This document shows positions 27,679 through 36,202 of a stretch of DNA of 64,000 nt, piece after piece. The notes beneath the pieces were generated by a model. That model saw nothing but the letters and a program-made list of their open reading frames with translations, had not been told where the DNA came from and did not search any database. This DNA is from Lacinutrix mariniflava (lineage in GTDB: Bacteria > Bacteroidota > Bacteroidia > Flavobacteriales > Flavobacteriaceae), in the NCBI RefSeq assembly GCF_001418015.1, contig NZ_LIQG01000027.1:229501-293500 (forward strand), read 5' to 3'. Positions within the stretch are counted from its first letter, which is position 1. Each line of letters opens with the position of its first letter. Position numbers and translations under genes: made by a program.

Positions 27679-28980
27679 ATGAAATTAAAAGGATTAAGAT
27701 GGTGGGTAGTAGGGCTCGTTGCTTTGGCAGCAGTTGTAAACTATATCGATAGACAAGCATTTGGAGCGCTGTGGCCAGATATCGCGAATGACTTATTTCC
27801 AGAGATGGATAAGGATGGACATAAAGCTATATACGGTATCATATCAACGGTGTTTATAATTTCTTATGCTGGAGGTCAAGCTCTTTTTGGTAAGATTTTC
27901 GACTGGATAGGGACTAGAATGGGCTTTGCACTATCTATAGGAGTTTGGTCTATTGCAACAGTATTCCATGCTTTTGCTCAAGGAATGTTGAGTTTTTCAA
28001 TTTTTAGATCAATTTTGGGCGTGGCAGAAGCAGGTAATTGGCCTGGTGCAGCAAAAGCGAATGCAGAGTGGTTTCCAACTAAAGAGAGAGCACTTGCTCA
28101 AGGAGTCTTTAATTCGGGTGCTGCAATTGGAGGAATAGTAGCTTATCCTGTAATAGGATTATTGTCAGCTTATTTAGAATGGAAATCTATATTTATAGTT
28201 GTTGGTGTAATGGGTTTAATATGGTTAATACCATGGCTATACATTGTGAAATCAGGACCTAAAACACATCCTTGGTTATCCGAAGATGAAAAAAAATATA
28301 TACTCTCTGGACAAAAAAATCAAGACTTAGATGAAGATGGTGAATATGATGATGGTTATGTTCCTGATACGAAAGAACTTCTTAAGCATAAAGAAAGCTG
28401 GGGAGTTATAATCGCTTCGGCGGCACTAGATCCTATTTGGTGGTTATTTATCGTTTGGATACCGCTCTATTTGTCTGAAGTTTTTGGAATGGATGTAAAG
28501 CAAATAGCATTCTCGGCTTGGGTACCTTACGTTGGAGCAATGATTGGTGCAATATTTGGAGGTTTACTAGCTAAGAATAGGCTTACAGCTGGATGGTCTG
28601 TAGATAAGACAAGAAAAATGACTATTACTTTAGGTTGTTTAATCATGATTCCATGTTTTTTTCTTTTAAAAGCACCAGCATCGGCTACAAGCGCCGTGAT
28701 TATTATGGCAGTTTTACTTTTTGGATTTCAAATAGCAATCGGTAACATACAAACTATGCCAAGTGATCTTTTTAGCGGAAAAATAGTTGGAACACTTTCT
28801 GGTTTTGCTGGAATGGCAGCTAAACTTGGAGCAGCAGGACTTACAGCAGTGGTAACAATCGTTACAACAGGAGGTAACTATACTCCGGCGTTTATAATTG
28901 GTGGAGTATTAGCAATTATAGCATTATCGGCTGTTTGGATTTTGTGTCCTAAAATAGAGCCTTTAAAGCCTAAAGTTTAA
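27679..28980 (+). CDS. MFS transporter, hexuronate/DEH type
   Basis: This 433-residue inner membrane transporter of the anion:cation symporter type has about 12 membrane segments. It starts with the family-typical NYIDRQAFGALWPDI, carries WFPTKERALAQGVFNSGAA and has a charged central loop near 205-235. Members next to DEH reductase and kdgK genes are thought to bring DEH or other uronates into the cytoplasm. Here it leads the catabolic operon and would supply the SDR that follows 87 bases later. Confidence 0.9.
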   Translation: MKLKGLRWWVVGLVALAAVVNYIDRQAFGALWPDIANDLFPEMDKDGHKAIYGIISTVFIISYAGGQALFGKIFDWIGTRMGFALSIGVWSIATVFHAFAQGMLSFSIFRSILGVAEAGNWPGAAKANAEWFPTKERALAQGVFNSGAAIGGIVAYPVIGLLSAYLEWKSIFIVVGVMGLIWLIPWLYIVKSGPKTHPWLSEDEKKYILSGQKNQDLDEDGEYDDGYVPDTKELLKHKESWGVIIASAALDPIWWLFIVWIPLYLSEVFGMDVKQIAFSAWVPYVGAMIGAIFGGLLAKNRLTAGWSVDKTRKMTITLGCLIMIPCFFLLKAPASATSAVIIMAVLLFGFQIAIGNIQTMPSDLFSGKIVGTLSGFAGMAAKLGAAGLTAVVTIVTTGGNYTPAFIIGGVLAIIALSAVWILCPKIEPLKPKV

Positions 28981-29067
28981 TAGAGAAAACTAGATTAAGT
29001 TTAAAACAAGAGTTGAGGGAATTAGAATATAAAATATTATAATAAATTAAAATCTAATATTAAAAAG

Positions 29068-29832
29068 ATGAGTAAAAATAGTGGAAAAGTTGCAATAGTA
29101 ACAGGAGCAACAGGAGGAATTGGCTTTGAAGTAGCAAAGAGATTAGGCAAAGATGGATATACTGTAATTTTAAACGGTATAGATGATAAGGCTGGAGCAG
29201 AAAGATTGAAAACACTTACTGATGAGGGTATTACTGCAGAGTACTATGGTTTTGACGTTACAAATGAAGAACAAGTAACTTCAAACATTCAAAAAATTGG
29301 AAATAAATTTGGTCGAATAGATGTACTAGTAAATAATGCTGGTGGATTAGGTGGTAGATCAAGATTTGAGGAGATGACTACTGAGTTTTACAAAAATGTA
29401 ATGGCTTTAAACTTGGATTCTGTATTTTATGCTTCTAGAGCAGCAATACCGTTCCTTAAAAGTGGAGAGCATCCTTCTATTATTAATTATACATCTAATG
29501 CAGGTTGGACTGCAGGTGGACCGGGAGCAGGGATCTATGGTACGTCTAAAGCAGGAGTTCATGCAATAACTAGAGCTTTAGCAAAAGATTTAGCAGAATA
29601 TGGTATTAGAGTAAATGCTGTGTCACCAGGTACAATAGATACTCCATTTCATGCTCAAATTAAAGCGACAAAGCCTGAGGTTTTTGCTTCATGGGCAAAT
29701 AATATAATGTTAGGAAGATTAGGTCAGCCAGAAGATGTAGCAGGTGTTATTTCTTTTTTAGCAAGTAAAGATGCATCTTTCATAACTGCAGAAACTATCC
29801 AAATTGGTGGTGGTCAAGCATTAGGAATATAA
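29068..29832 (+). CDS. SDR oxidoreductase, probable DEH reductase
   Basis: This is a classical short-chain dehydrogenase of 254 residues. The cofactor motif TGATGGIG is at the N-terminus, NNAGG near 90, the serine of NYTSNAG near 147, and YGTSK near 160 gives the catalytic Tyr and Lys. By context it reduces DEH to 2-keto-3-deoxygluconate with NAD(P)H. It sits between the uronate transporter and KDG kinase. The cofactor preference cannot be settled from sequence alone. Confidence 0.88.
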   Translation: MSKNSGKVAIVTGATGGIGFEVAKRLGKDGYTVILNGIDDKAGAERLKTLTDEGITAEYYGFDVTNEEQVTSNIQKIGNKFGRIDVLVNNAGGLGGRSRFEEMTTEFYKNVMALNLDSVFYASRAAIPFLKSGEHPSIINYTSNAGWTAGGPGAGIYGTSKAGVHAITRALAKDLAEYGIRVNAVSPGTIDTPFHAQIKATKPEVFASWANNIMLGRLGQPEDVAGVISFLASKDASFITAETIQIGGGQALGI

Positions 29833-29852
29833 AACTAAAGTTTTAGTAGTGG

Positions 29853-29945
29853 GCCAAATAGTTTTGTTTTCAATGTATTCTTCTTTAAACATAGATGGTT
29901 TAAAATTGAGTAAAAAAGATGATAGAACTATTTGGCTTTTTTTTT
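29853..29945 (+). terminator. Terminator with a structured loop between the DEH reductase and kdgK
   Basis: GCCAAATAGTT (29853-29863) pairs perfectly with AACTATTTGGC (29926-29936), followed by nine T. The 62-base loop contains its own TTTAAAC/GTTTAAA hairpin. It lies only about 30 bases before the kdgK start codon, leaving no room for a promoter after it, so partial read-through or regulated termination is likely. Confidence 0.75.
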
Positions 29946-29975
29946 AATAAAAAGAATAGTAATTAAATTTAAAAC

Positions 29976-30998
29976 ATGAGTAAGATTGTAACATTTGGTG
30001 AAATTATGTTAAGACTCTCTACGGAGCGTCATTTAAGATTCTCTCAAGCAAAAACATTTGCAGCTTCTTATGGTGGTGGTGAATTTAATGTGGCAGTATC
30101 TTTAGCAAATTATGGTATTTCTGCAGAGTTTGTTACTAGGTTGCCTAAAAATGAAATAGGAGCTTGTGCATTAAAAGAGATGCGTAAATTTAACGTAGAG
30201 TCTAAAAATGTAATATATGGCGGTGAGAGGTTAGGTATCTATTATTTAGAAACTGGAGCAGGAACACGTGGTAGCAATGTTGTATACGATAGAGCTAATA
30301 GTTCTATGGCAACTATTCAAAAAGGAGCTATAGACTGGGAGTCTGTTTTAAAAGGAGCAACTTGGTTTCATTGGAGTGGTATTACTCCAGCAATATCAGA
30401 ATCTGCAGCAGAGGAATGTTTAGAAGCAATAAAAGTAGCCCATAAACTAGGTATTACCATTTCTTCAGATTTAAATTATAGATCTAAATTATGGCAATAT
30501 GGGAAAGAGCCTAGTCAAGTAATGCCAGAGCTATTAAAGTATAGTAATATTATATTAGGGGATATTGACACTGCTTTTTTTATGTTAGGAAAAGATAAAG
30601 TAGACCCGAATTATCAAAATGAAAAGTCGTTACCTTATCTATATGATCAACTTTTTAAATTATGTCCTAATTTAAAAACCGTTGCAACGACCTTAAGGTA
30701 TTCGGTAAGTGCATCTCATCAACGTATAGGCGGTATTTTATACGATGGTAAAACCATATTTAATGCAGATGTTAAAGAAGTGACTCCAGTTGTAGATAGA
30801 GTAGGAAGCGGAGATGCTTTTATGGGAGGTTTAATTTACGGATTAGTAAATAATGCAACCGATAAACAAAAGGCTTTAAATATAGCAGTAGCAGCTTGCT
30901 GTTTAAAACACACCATTTCAGGTGATTGTAATTTAATTACACTTGATGACATCGAAAAGCTATTAAGCGGCGATTCTTCAGGTAAAGTTTCAAGATAA
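29976..30998 (+). CDS. kdgK: 2-keto-3-deoxygluconate kinase
   Basis: This PfkB/ribokinase-family sugar kinase of 340 residues phosphorylates KDG to KDPG. It has an N-terminal substrate-binding FGEIMLRLS and GGGEFNVAVSLA, and the C-terminal PfkB signature DRVGSGDAFMGGL with the catalytic Asp. It is 12 bases upstream of eda, which uses its product. A structured terminator lies between it and the DEH reductase gene. Confidence 0.95.
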   Translation: MSKIVTFGEIMLRLSTERHLRFSQAKTFAASYGGGEFNVAVSLANYGISAEFVTRLPKNEIGACALKEMRKFNVESKNVIYGGERLGIYYLETGAGTRGSNVVYDRANSSMATIQKGAIDWESVLKGATWFHWSGITPAISESAAEECLEAIKVAHKLGITISSDLNYRSKLWQYGKEPSQVMPELLKYSNIILGDIDTAFFMLGKDKVDPNYQNEKSLPYLYDQLFKLCPNLKTVATTLRYSVSASHQRIGGILYDGKTIFNADVKEVTPVVDRVGSGDAFMGGLIYGLVNNATDKQKALNIAVAACCLKHTISGDCNLITLDDIEKLLSGDSSGKVSR

Positions 30999-31010
30999 AT
31001 AAAAAAGAAA

Positions 31011-31673
31011 ATGGCACAATATTCAAGAATAGAAGTTGCAACAGTAATGCAAAACACAGGATTAGTTCCTTTGTTTTACGACAGTAATATAGATAATTGT
31101 AAACAAGTATTAAAGGCTTGTTATTCTGGAGGAGCAAGACTTATGGAGTTTACAGCAAGAGGAGATTTTGCTCATGAGATATTTGGAGCGCTTAACAAGT
31201 ATGCTATAAAGGAATTACCAGGAATGATACTTGGTGTAGGTTCTGTTACAGATGCAGCATCTGCCTCGCTATATATGGCTTTAGGAGCAAATTTTATAGT
31301 AACTCCAGTGTTAAGAGAAGATATAGCAATGGTTTGTAATAGACGTAAGGTATTATGGTCACCAGGTTGTGGTTCTCTTACAGAAATTGCAAAAGCAGAA
31401 GAGTTAGGATGTGAAATTGTAAAATTATTTCCAGGTGGAATATATGGACCAGATTTTATTAAAGCAATAAAAGGCCCTCAACCTTGGACAAGCATTATGC
31501 CTACTGGCGGTGTTTCTCCAACTAAAGAAAATCTTGAAAGCTGGTTTTCTGCGGGAGTAACATGTGTTGGAATCGGTTCTAAATTGATAAAAAAGAACAC
31601 AAAAGGAGAATATGATTTTAACGCTATTGAAACGCTTACTAGAGGAGCAATAGAAATAATTAAAGCGCTTTAA
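31011..31673 (+). CDS. eda: KDPG aldolase
   Basis: This 220-residue class I aldolase splits 2-keto-3-deoxy-6-phosphogluconate into pyruvate and glyceraldehyde-3-phosphate, the last step of alginate catabolism. Schiff-base Lys lies in EIVKLFPGG (about 138) and the acid/base Glu in LMEFTARG (about 46). The gene directly follows kdgK and is followed two bases later by a short LacI-like gene. Confidence 0.95.
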   Translation: MAQYSRIEVATVMQNTGLVPLFYDSNIDNCKQVLKACYSGGARLMEFTARGDFAHEIFGALNKYAIKELPGMILGVGSVTDAASASLYMALGANFIVTPVLREDIAMVCNRRKVLWSPGCGSLTEIAKAEELGCEIVKLFPGGIYGPDFIKAIKGPQPWTSIMPTGGVSPTKENLESWFSAGVTCVGIGSKLIKKNTKGEYDFNAIETLTRGAIEIIKAL

Positions 31674-31675
31674 GT

Positions 31676-32194
31676 ATGAAAAATTTAGAATCTATAATGA
31701 CATTAAAAGAATTGTCTCGTTTATCTGGATTCTCAGTTTCTACGGTTTCAAAGGCTTTAAATAACAAATTAGATATTAGTATAAACACAAAGAAGATTAT
31801 AAAAGATATTGCTTTAGAGCATAATTACATACCAAATACATTTGCTGTCGGTTTAAGGAAGAAAAGAACGCAAGCAGTGGCAGTAATCATCCCTCAAGCT
31901 AATACTAATCTTTACAGTTGGTTCTTGTTTAATATAGAGAAATTAGCAAATATTAATGGCTATAGAATTGTTCTCTTTCAATCTTTAGAATCTCCTTCAA
32001 GAGAGAAGGAGTGTATAAAGAATAGTAATGATGGTAGTGTAGACGGTGTTATTTTACTCTCTAAAACTAAGCCTCAAATGCAAGATTATAATCATCCAAT
32101 TGAGTTTATTCAAATAACCGAGAATCAGTCTCAAGAGCAACTTGAGAAATATTGCGTTAATAGTTTTAATGCATTATTAAAAAACATAGCATAA
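31676..32194 (+). CDS. LacI-family regulator lacking the C-terminal half
   Basis: This 172-residue protein begins with a complete LacI helix-turn-helix and hinge (LKELSRLSGFSVSTVSKALN, about 10-29) and the first part of the periplasmic-binding-like domain (to about 130), then ends. Full-length LacI proteins are about 330-345 residues. Only 27 bases separate its stop from the next gene, and no remnant of the missing half is present. It may be a natural short DNA-binding protein or the result of an internal deletion. The start is 2 bases after eda, indicating tight coupling to the operon. Confidence 0.82.
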   Translation: MKNLESIMTLKELSRLSGFSVSTVSKALNNKLDISINTKKIIKDIALEHNYIPNTFAVGLRKKRTQAVAVIIPQANTNLYSWFLFNIEKLANINGYRIVLFQSLESPSREKECIKNSNDGSVDGVILLSKTKPQMQDYNHPIEFIQITENQSQEQLEKYCVNSFNALLKNIA

Positions 32195-32221
32195 TTTTTT
32201 AAGAAACTAAAACATACTTAA

Positions 32222-33052
32222 ATGCTTAAAAAAGCAATTCAGTTTATGGTTATTAGTGCAATTGCATTTACTTTTTTAAATGTATTTGTAAAGTCACTAC
32301 ACAGCTTTAGCGTCTATCAAATTGTATTTTTTAGATCAATTGGATCCTTGTTTTTTACATTACCATTTTTGATTAAAAATAAGATTTCGATTTTAGGAAA
32401 TAAAAAAAAATTGATGATCATGCGCAGTGTATTTGGTCTTGCATCCATGATGCTATTTTTCTTTTCACTAAAATATATAGCTATGGGAACAGCAGTTTCA
32501 CTTAGATATATCGCACCTATATTCGCAGCATTATTTGCTGTGCTCTTCCTTAAAGAAAAAATAAAAGCATTGCAGTGGCTTTTCTTTGGTATCGCTTTCT
32601 CAGGAGTATTAGTGTTAAAGGGTTTCGATAATCAGTTAGAAATAGAAGGTGTTGTTTTTGCTTTAATCTCAGCGCTATTTGCAGGATTGGTTTACATTAC
32701 AATTAGAAAAATTGGAAAACAAGATCATCCGGTTGTAGTTGTAAATTATTTTATGATTATTTCTGCAGTAGTCGGTGGTCTTTTATCTATTAATAACTGG
32801 ATTAATCCCACAGGAATAGAATGGTTAACCTTTTTGAGTTTAGGTGTTTTTGGTTATTTTGCTCAATTATACATGACTAAAGCAATGCAAGTAGGCGAAA
32901 CAAACCAAGTTGCGCCATTAAAGTACTTAGAAGTAATTTTTACTATGCTTTTAGGTTCAATCTGGTTGGATGAAGTTTATACCTTATGGAGTGTATTAGG
33001 AATTGGTCTAATAATTTGTGGACTAATTCTTAACCTTAGTTTTAAGCGGTAA
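32222..33052 (+). CDS. EamA/DMT-family transporter
   Basis: This 276-residue inner membrane protein has about ten hydrophobic segments in two EamA repeats (about 5-130 and 142-275), the pattern of the drug/metabolite transporter superfamily. The substrate is unknown. It is the last gene of the catabolic operon, 27 bases after the short LacI gene. It could export an intermediate, but placement is the only evidence for a link to alginate. Confidence 0.85.
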   Translation: MLKKAIQFMVISAIAFTFLNVFVKSLHSFSVYQIVFFRSIGSLFFTLPFLIKNKISILGNKKKLMIMRSVFGLASMMLFFFSLKYIAMGTAVSLRYIAPIFAALFAVLFLKEKIKALQWLFFGIAFSGVLVLKGFDNQLEIEGVVFALISALFAGLVYITIRKIGKQDHPVVVVNYFMIISAVVGGLLSINNWINPTGIEWLTFLSLGVFGYFAQLYMTKAMQVGETNQVAPLKYLEVIFTMLLGSIWLDEVYTLWSVLGIGLIICGLILNLSFKR

Positions 33053-33081
33053 ATAATTTATAAAAAGCACCTATAAAAAAT

Positions 33082-33116
33082 AAAACCCTTAAAACTAGAT
33101 AGTTAAAAGGGTTTTT
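33082..33116. terminator. Bidirectional terminator between eamA and ssrA
   Basis: AAAACCCTT (33082-33090) pairs with AAGGGTTTT (33107-33115), with an inner AACT/AGTT stem. T runs occur on both strands, so it can end the plus-strand alginate operon and the minus-strand tmRNA. Confidence 0.85.
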
Positions 33117-33117
33117 G

Positions 33118-33509
33118 TGGAGTCGGAGAGAATCGAACTCTCGTCCAAACAAGTAAGAAAGTAGCTTTCTACACGTTTATTTTCTTCTTAGGTTTTCGAG
33201 TTTAAGCTGGTTAGAAACAACCCACTTTAACCTTATCTTTTTAATCTCGAAAAGGCAACAAAGCACTACCAAATCTATCTTGACTTTTACGATATCTCAA
33301 ATGGAACGCCGTCAATCAAGGCTTTCCGGAGACATAAAGCTTGCTCACCTTGTGAGCCGAGGCTTAATCCTACTATAATTCGGATTAGGCAGCTAAAGCG
33401 TAGTTATTCTCGCCGTTTAAAAAGTTGACTTAGCCTTTAACGTGTTTCAAAATCATTACACGACGTGCTTACTAGTTTATTAATCTCGCTGTCAAAACCA
33501 GTCGACCCC
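33118..33509 (-). ncRNA. ssrA: Transfer-messenger RNA (tmRNA)
   Basis: This is the tmRNA that rescues stalled ribosomes. On the minus strand it begins GGGGTCGACTGGTTTTGACA and ends with the tRNA-like T arm GGTTCGATTCTCTCCGACTC followed by CA, so CCA is encoded. The tag reading frame ends with codons for GENNYALAA and a TAA stop at 33385-33414, close to tags known from Bacteroidota. The exact resume codon upstream is not certain. The terminator at 33082-33116 closes the gene. Confidence 0.95.
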
Positions 33510-33535
33510 AAAAATATAATACAGTAATTTTTTAT

Positions 33536-33635
33536 GGCGTTACCCATTTTTGCTTTAAAGGGCAAAAATGTGTCAGGCTTTTCGCTATATCTTTTGCCGA
33601 AAAAGCAAAAGGATGCCGCTTCAATCCTTAACGCA
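33536..33635 (+). repeat. Structured intergenic repeat, copy 1
   Basis: This element of about 100 bases has an outer stem GCGTTA (33537-33542)/TAACGC (33629-33634) and two internal perfect hairpins: CATTTTTGC/GCAAAAATG (33545-33570) and CTTTTGC/GCAAAAG (33591-33611). The right end reads GATGCCGCTTCAATCCTTAA. A diverged copy in the opposite orientation is at 48567-48645. From memory, similar sequences are scattered in other flavobacterial genomes. It begins next to the tmRNA promoter. The open frames across it look like accidents of composition. Confidence 0.6.
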
Positions 33636-33773
33636 CAAACCAAGAAACAAACTAATAAAGTTTCGAGGACTGCAAAATTACTAAAAATATTAACTCAAAA
33701 GCTATACCAAACCACTTTTCTAGTAAATATAAATAACAATGTCAGTACAAATTATTAAATTTAGCTTAAAAAG

Positions 33774-33986
33774 ATGATAAAAGTAGGAACAAAAGTGAAA
33801 TGGAATTGGGGAAATGGTACTGCTAATGGAAAAGTAGAACAAACTTATAATACTCCCATAACAAAGACTATTAAAGGAACAAAAGTAACCAGAAACGGAG
33901 AGTCAAATAACAAAGCGTTATATATAAAACAAGACGATGGAGCGTTCGTTTTAAAATTTGAAAATGAAGTTTCTAGAGTCGATTAA
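33774..33986 (+). CDS. DUF2945 / HVA1 TUDOR-like small protein
   Basis: This 70-residue protein matches the hypervirulence-associated TUDOR-domain (DUF2945) family: it opens VGTKVKWNWGNGTANGKV and continues with a short basic beta-rich core ending FVLKFENEVSRV. Family members are small single-domain cytoplasmic proteins of unknown function. It stands alone between the tmRNA region and the dehydrogenase gene. Confidence 0.8.
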   Translation: MIKVGTKVKWNWGNGTANGKVEQTYNTPITKTIKGTKVTRNGESNNKALYIKQDDGAFVLKFENEVSRVD

Positions 33987-33991
33987 ATTTA

Positions 33992-34023
33992 TTTGCGCAA
34001 GCCTTATAATAAAAGTAATTTAG
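33992..34023 (+). promoter_or_regulatory. Probable promoter of the saccharopine dehydrogenase-like gene
   Basis: TTTG at 33992-33995 is followed after 20 bp by TAATTTAG (34016-34023), one base from TAnnTTTG. The start codon is 25 bases further on. Confidence 0.45.
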
Positions 34024-34048
34024 CGGAAATATAATAAAGTTACTTCCT

Positions 34049-35257
34049 ATGAAATTCGCCATAATAAAAGAACGTAAAAACCCACCAGATCGTCGTGTGG
34101 TTTTTTCACCTCAAGATTTAACAACTTTAAAAGATAAATTTCCTGAAGCAGAACTTGTAGTAGAATCTTCAGATATTCGCGTATTTACGGATTCAGAGTA
34201 CCAAAAGGCAGGATTAAAAGTATCTCAAGATGTCGCCGATGCAGATGTTATGTTCGGTGTAAAGGAAGTGCCATTAGAGTCTTTAATTCCGAATAAAAAA
34301 TATTTTTTCTTCAGTCATACTATAAAAAAGCAACCGTACAATAGAAAGCTGTTAAAAGCAATTTTAGCAAAAAATATCGAAATGTTCGATCACGAAACTA
34401 TCGTAAAACAAAATGGAGCAAGACTTATAGGTTTTGGTCGTTATGCAGGTTTAGTTGGTGCATATAACGGATTTAGAGCTCTAGGTTTACGTGACGGGCT
34501 ATTTAACTTACCTAAAGTAGAAACATTAAGAGACTTAGATGCGGTTAAGGCAGAGTTAGATAAAATAAAACTTCCAAATATTAAAATATTACTTACCGGA
34601 ACAGGAAAAGTAGCCAATGGAGCAAAAGAAATATTAGATTATTTAAAAATAAAAGAAGTAAGTGATGCGTTATATTTAACAAGCGATTTTTCAGAGCCAG
34701 TATATTGTATGGCAGACGTTATGGAATATGCAAAACGTAAAGATGGTAAAGTAGGAGATAAATTTGCTTTTTATAAAGATGCAACAGATTACGAAAGTAA
34801 TTTTATGCCTTATGCTAAAGTAACAGATTTCTTTATTGCAGGTCATTTTTATGGAGATGGAGCACCTTATTTATTTACAAGAGAAGACGCCAAGCATCCA
34901 GAATTTAAAATAAATTTGGTGGCAGATATCTCTTGCGATATTGATGGTCCAGTAGCAAGTACTATAAGACCTTCTACCATTGCAGATCCTTTTTACGGTT
35001 ACGATGCAAAAACAGAAGAAGAAGTCGCATTCGATGCTAAAGGTGCTATTACAATGATGGCTGTGGATAATCTACCATGCGAATTACCTAAAGATGCCAG
35101 TGAAGGTTTTGGTGAGATGTTTTTAAAGCATGTAATTCCTGCTTTCTTTAATAATGATGAGAGTGGTATTTTAAAACGCGCTAGAATGACTACTAGTGAT
35201 GGTAAATTAACACCACGTTTTGCATATTTACAAAATTATGTAGACGGAAAAGAGTAG
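34049..35257 (+). CDS. NAD-dependent saccharopine dehydrogenase-like (lysine-forming type) oxidoreductase
   Basis: This 402-residue protein resembles the alanine dehydrogenase/transhydrogenase fold proteins related to fungal LYS1. The N-terminal domain has IIKERKNPPDRRVVFSP, the segment FFFSHTIKKQPYNRKLL is characteristic, and the dinucleotide-binding loop is LLTGTGKVANGAKEIL (about 179-194). It probably acts in lysine metabolism, interconverting saccharopine with lysine or alpha-aminoadipate intermediates, but the direction is not known. It is 17 bases upstream of the frameshifted SDR gene. Confidence 0.85.
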   Translation: MKFAIIKERKNPPDRRVVFSPQDLTTLKDKFPEAELVVESSDIRVFTDSEYQKAGLKVSQDVADADVMFGVKEVPLESLIPNKKYFFFSHTIKKQPYNRKLLKAILAKNIEMFDHETIVKQNGARLIGFGRYAGLVGAYNGFRALGLRDGLFNLPKVETLRDLDAVKAELDKIKLPNIKILLTGTGKVANGAKEILDYLKIKEVSDALYLTSDFSEPVYCMADVMEYAKRKDGKVGDKFAFYKDATDYESNFMPYAKVTDFFIAGHFYGDGAPYLFTREDAKHPEFKINLVADISCDIDGPVASTIRPSTIADPFYGYDAKTEEEVAFDAKGAITMMAVDNLPCELPKDASEGFGEMFLKHVIPAFFNNDESGILKRARMTTSDGKLTPRFAYLQNYVDGKE

Positions 35258-35274
35258 TACTCTAAAATAATAAT

Positions 35275-36110
35275 ATGCAACAAACAGCAATTATAACAGG
35301 AGCGGCATCAGGATTAGGGTATGAGTTAATGTTATTGTTGGCTAAGGATAATTATGATTTAGTTTTAATAGATATAGATAAAAAAAACTAAAGACCATAA
35401 AATCTGAGTTACAAAATAAGAATAACTGTCGTGTAAAAATTCTATCTACCGATTTAAGTAACGTTGATAGTGCTGAAGTCGTTTTTGATGCAATAAAAAA
35501 CATAAAAATAGATGTTCTTGTAAACTGTGCTGGTTTTGGAATTTATGGCTCTTTTGCAGAGAATAATTGGCAGCAAGAGTCGTCGATGTTAAATTTACAT
35601 ATTATAACAATTACGCATTTAACGAAACTTGTTTTACAAGGTATGATAGAACGAGATCGCGGAAAAATTTTAAACGTGTCCTCTTTAGCAGCATTTCAGC
35701 CAGGTCCAATGATGGCATTGTATTATGCTTCAAAATCGTACTTGCTTTCGTTTTCCGAAGCTATTGCGAACGAGCTTAAAGATACAGGTGTTTCTGTTAC
35801 CGTTTTATGTCCAGGACCAACAAAAACGTGTTTTCAGGAAGTAGTTTCAAATACATCTTCAGATAATAAAATTAGTTTTAATATGGCATGTCCTAAAGCT
35901 GTTGCGGCCTATGGCTATAAGGCTATGCTAAAAGGGAAAGTTGTTGCTATTCCTGGTGTTTTTAATAAGTTTTTAGCGAATTTACCACGCCTTTTAACAA
36001 GAAAAAGAACGACTTCTATTGTTAGAAAAATTCAAGAAAAAAACAGAACGGAGCCTTCAAATACCTGTGTGTTTGAAAAAGATGTAGTACTAATAAAGAA
36101 AAATGTTTAA
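35275..36110 (+). pseudogene. SDR oxidoreductase with a frameshift in a poly-A tract
   Basis: A short-chain dehydrogenase of about 278 residues starts at 35275 (TGAASGLG cofactor motif) and runs in frame up to a run of eight A at 35380-35387, where it hits TAA. Continuing in the other frame from 35388 restores a normal SDR: VNCAGFG, NVSSLAAF, YYASK and CPGPT are all there, ending at 36110. One more A in the run would give a single open frame. It may be a real mutation, a sequencing error in a homopolymer, or a site where polymerase slippage restores the protein. The rest of the gene shows no decay, which favours error or slippage. Confidence 0.8.
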
Positions 36111-36202
36111 CACAGTGTATGGCATCTCTCACCAAAATTAAATTTAGAGGTTAGGAGTTTTTAAATACTAGTTGTTATCTTTATAACGATAAAAATCAGA
36201 CT

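Noticed and set aside
33437-33758. Open frames on both strands across the tmRNA 5' end and the structured repeat
   Set aside because: They overlap ssrA or the palindromic repeat, have no recognisable domain, and their length is explained by the repeat's composition.
35567-35779. Plus-strand frame inside the SDR gene
   Set aside because: It is an out-of-frame shadow; the SDR motifs are in the frame that ends at 36110.
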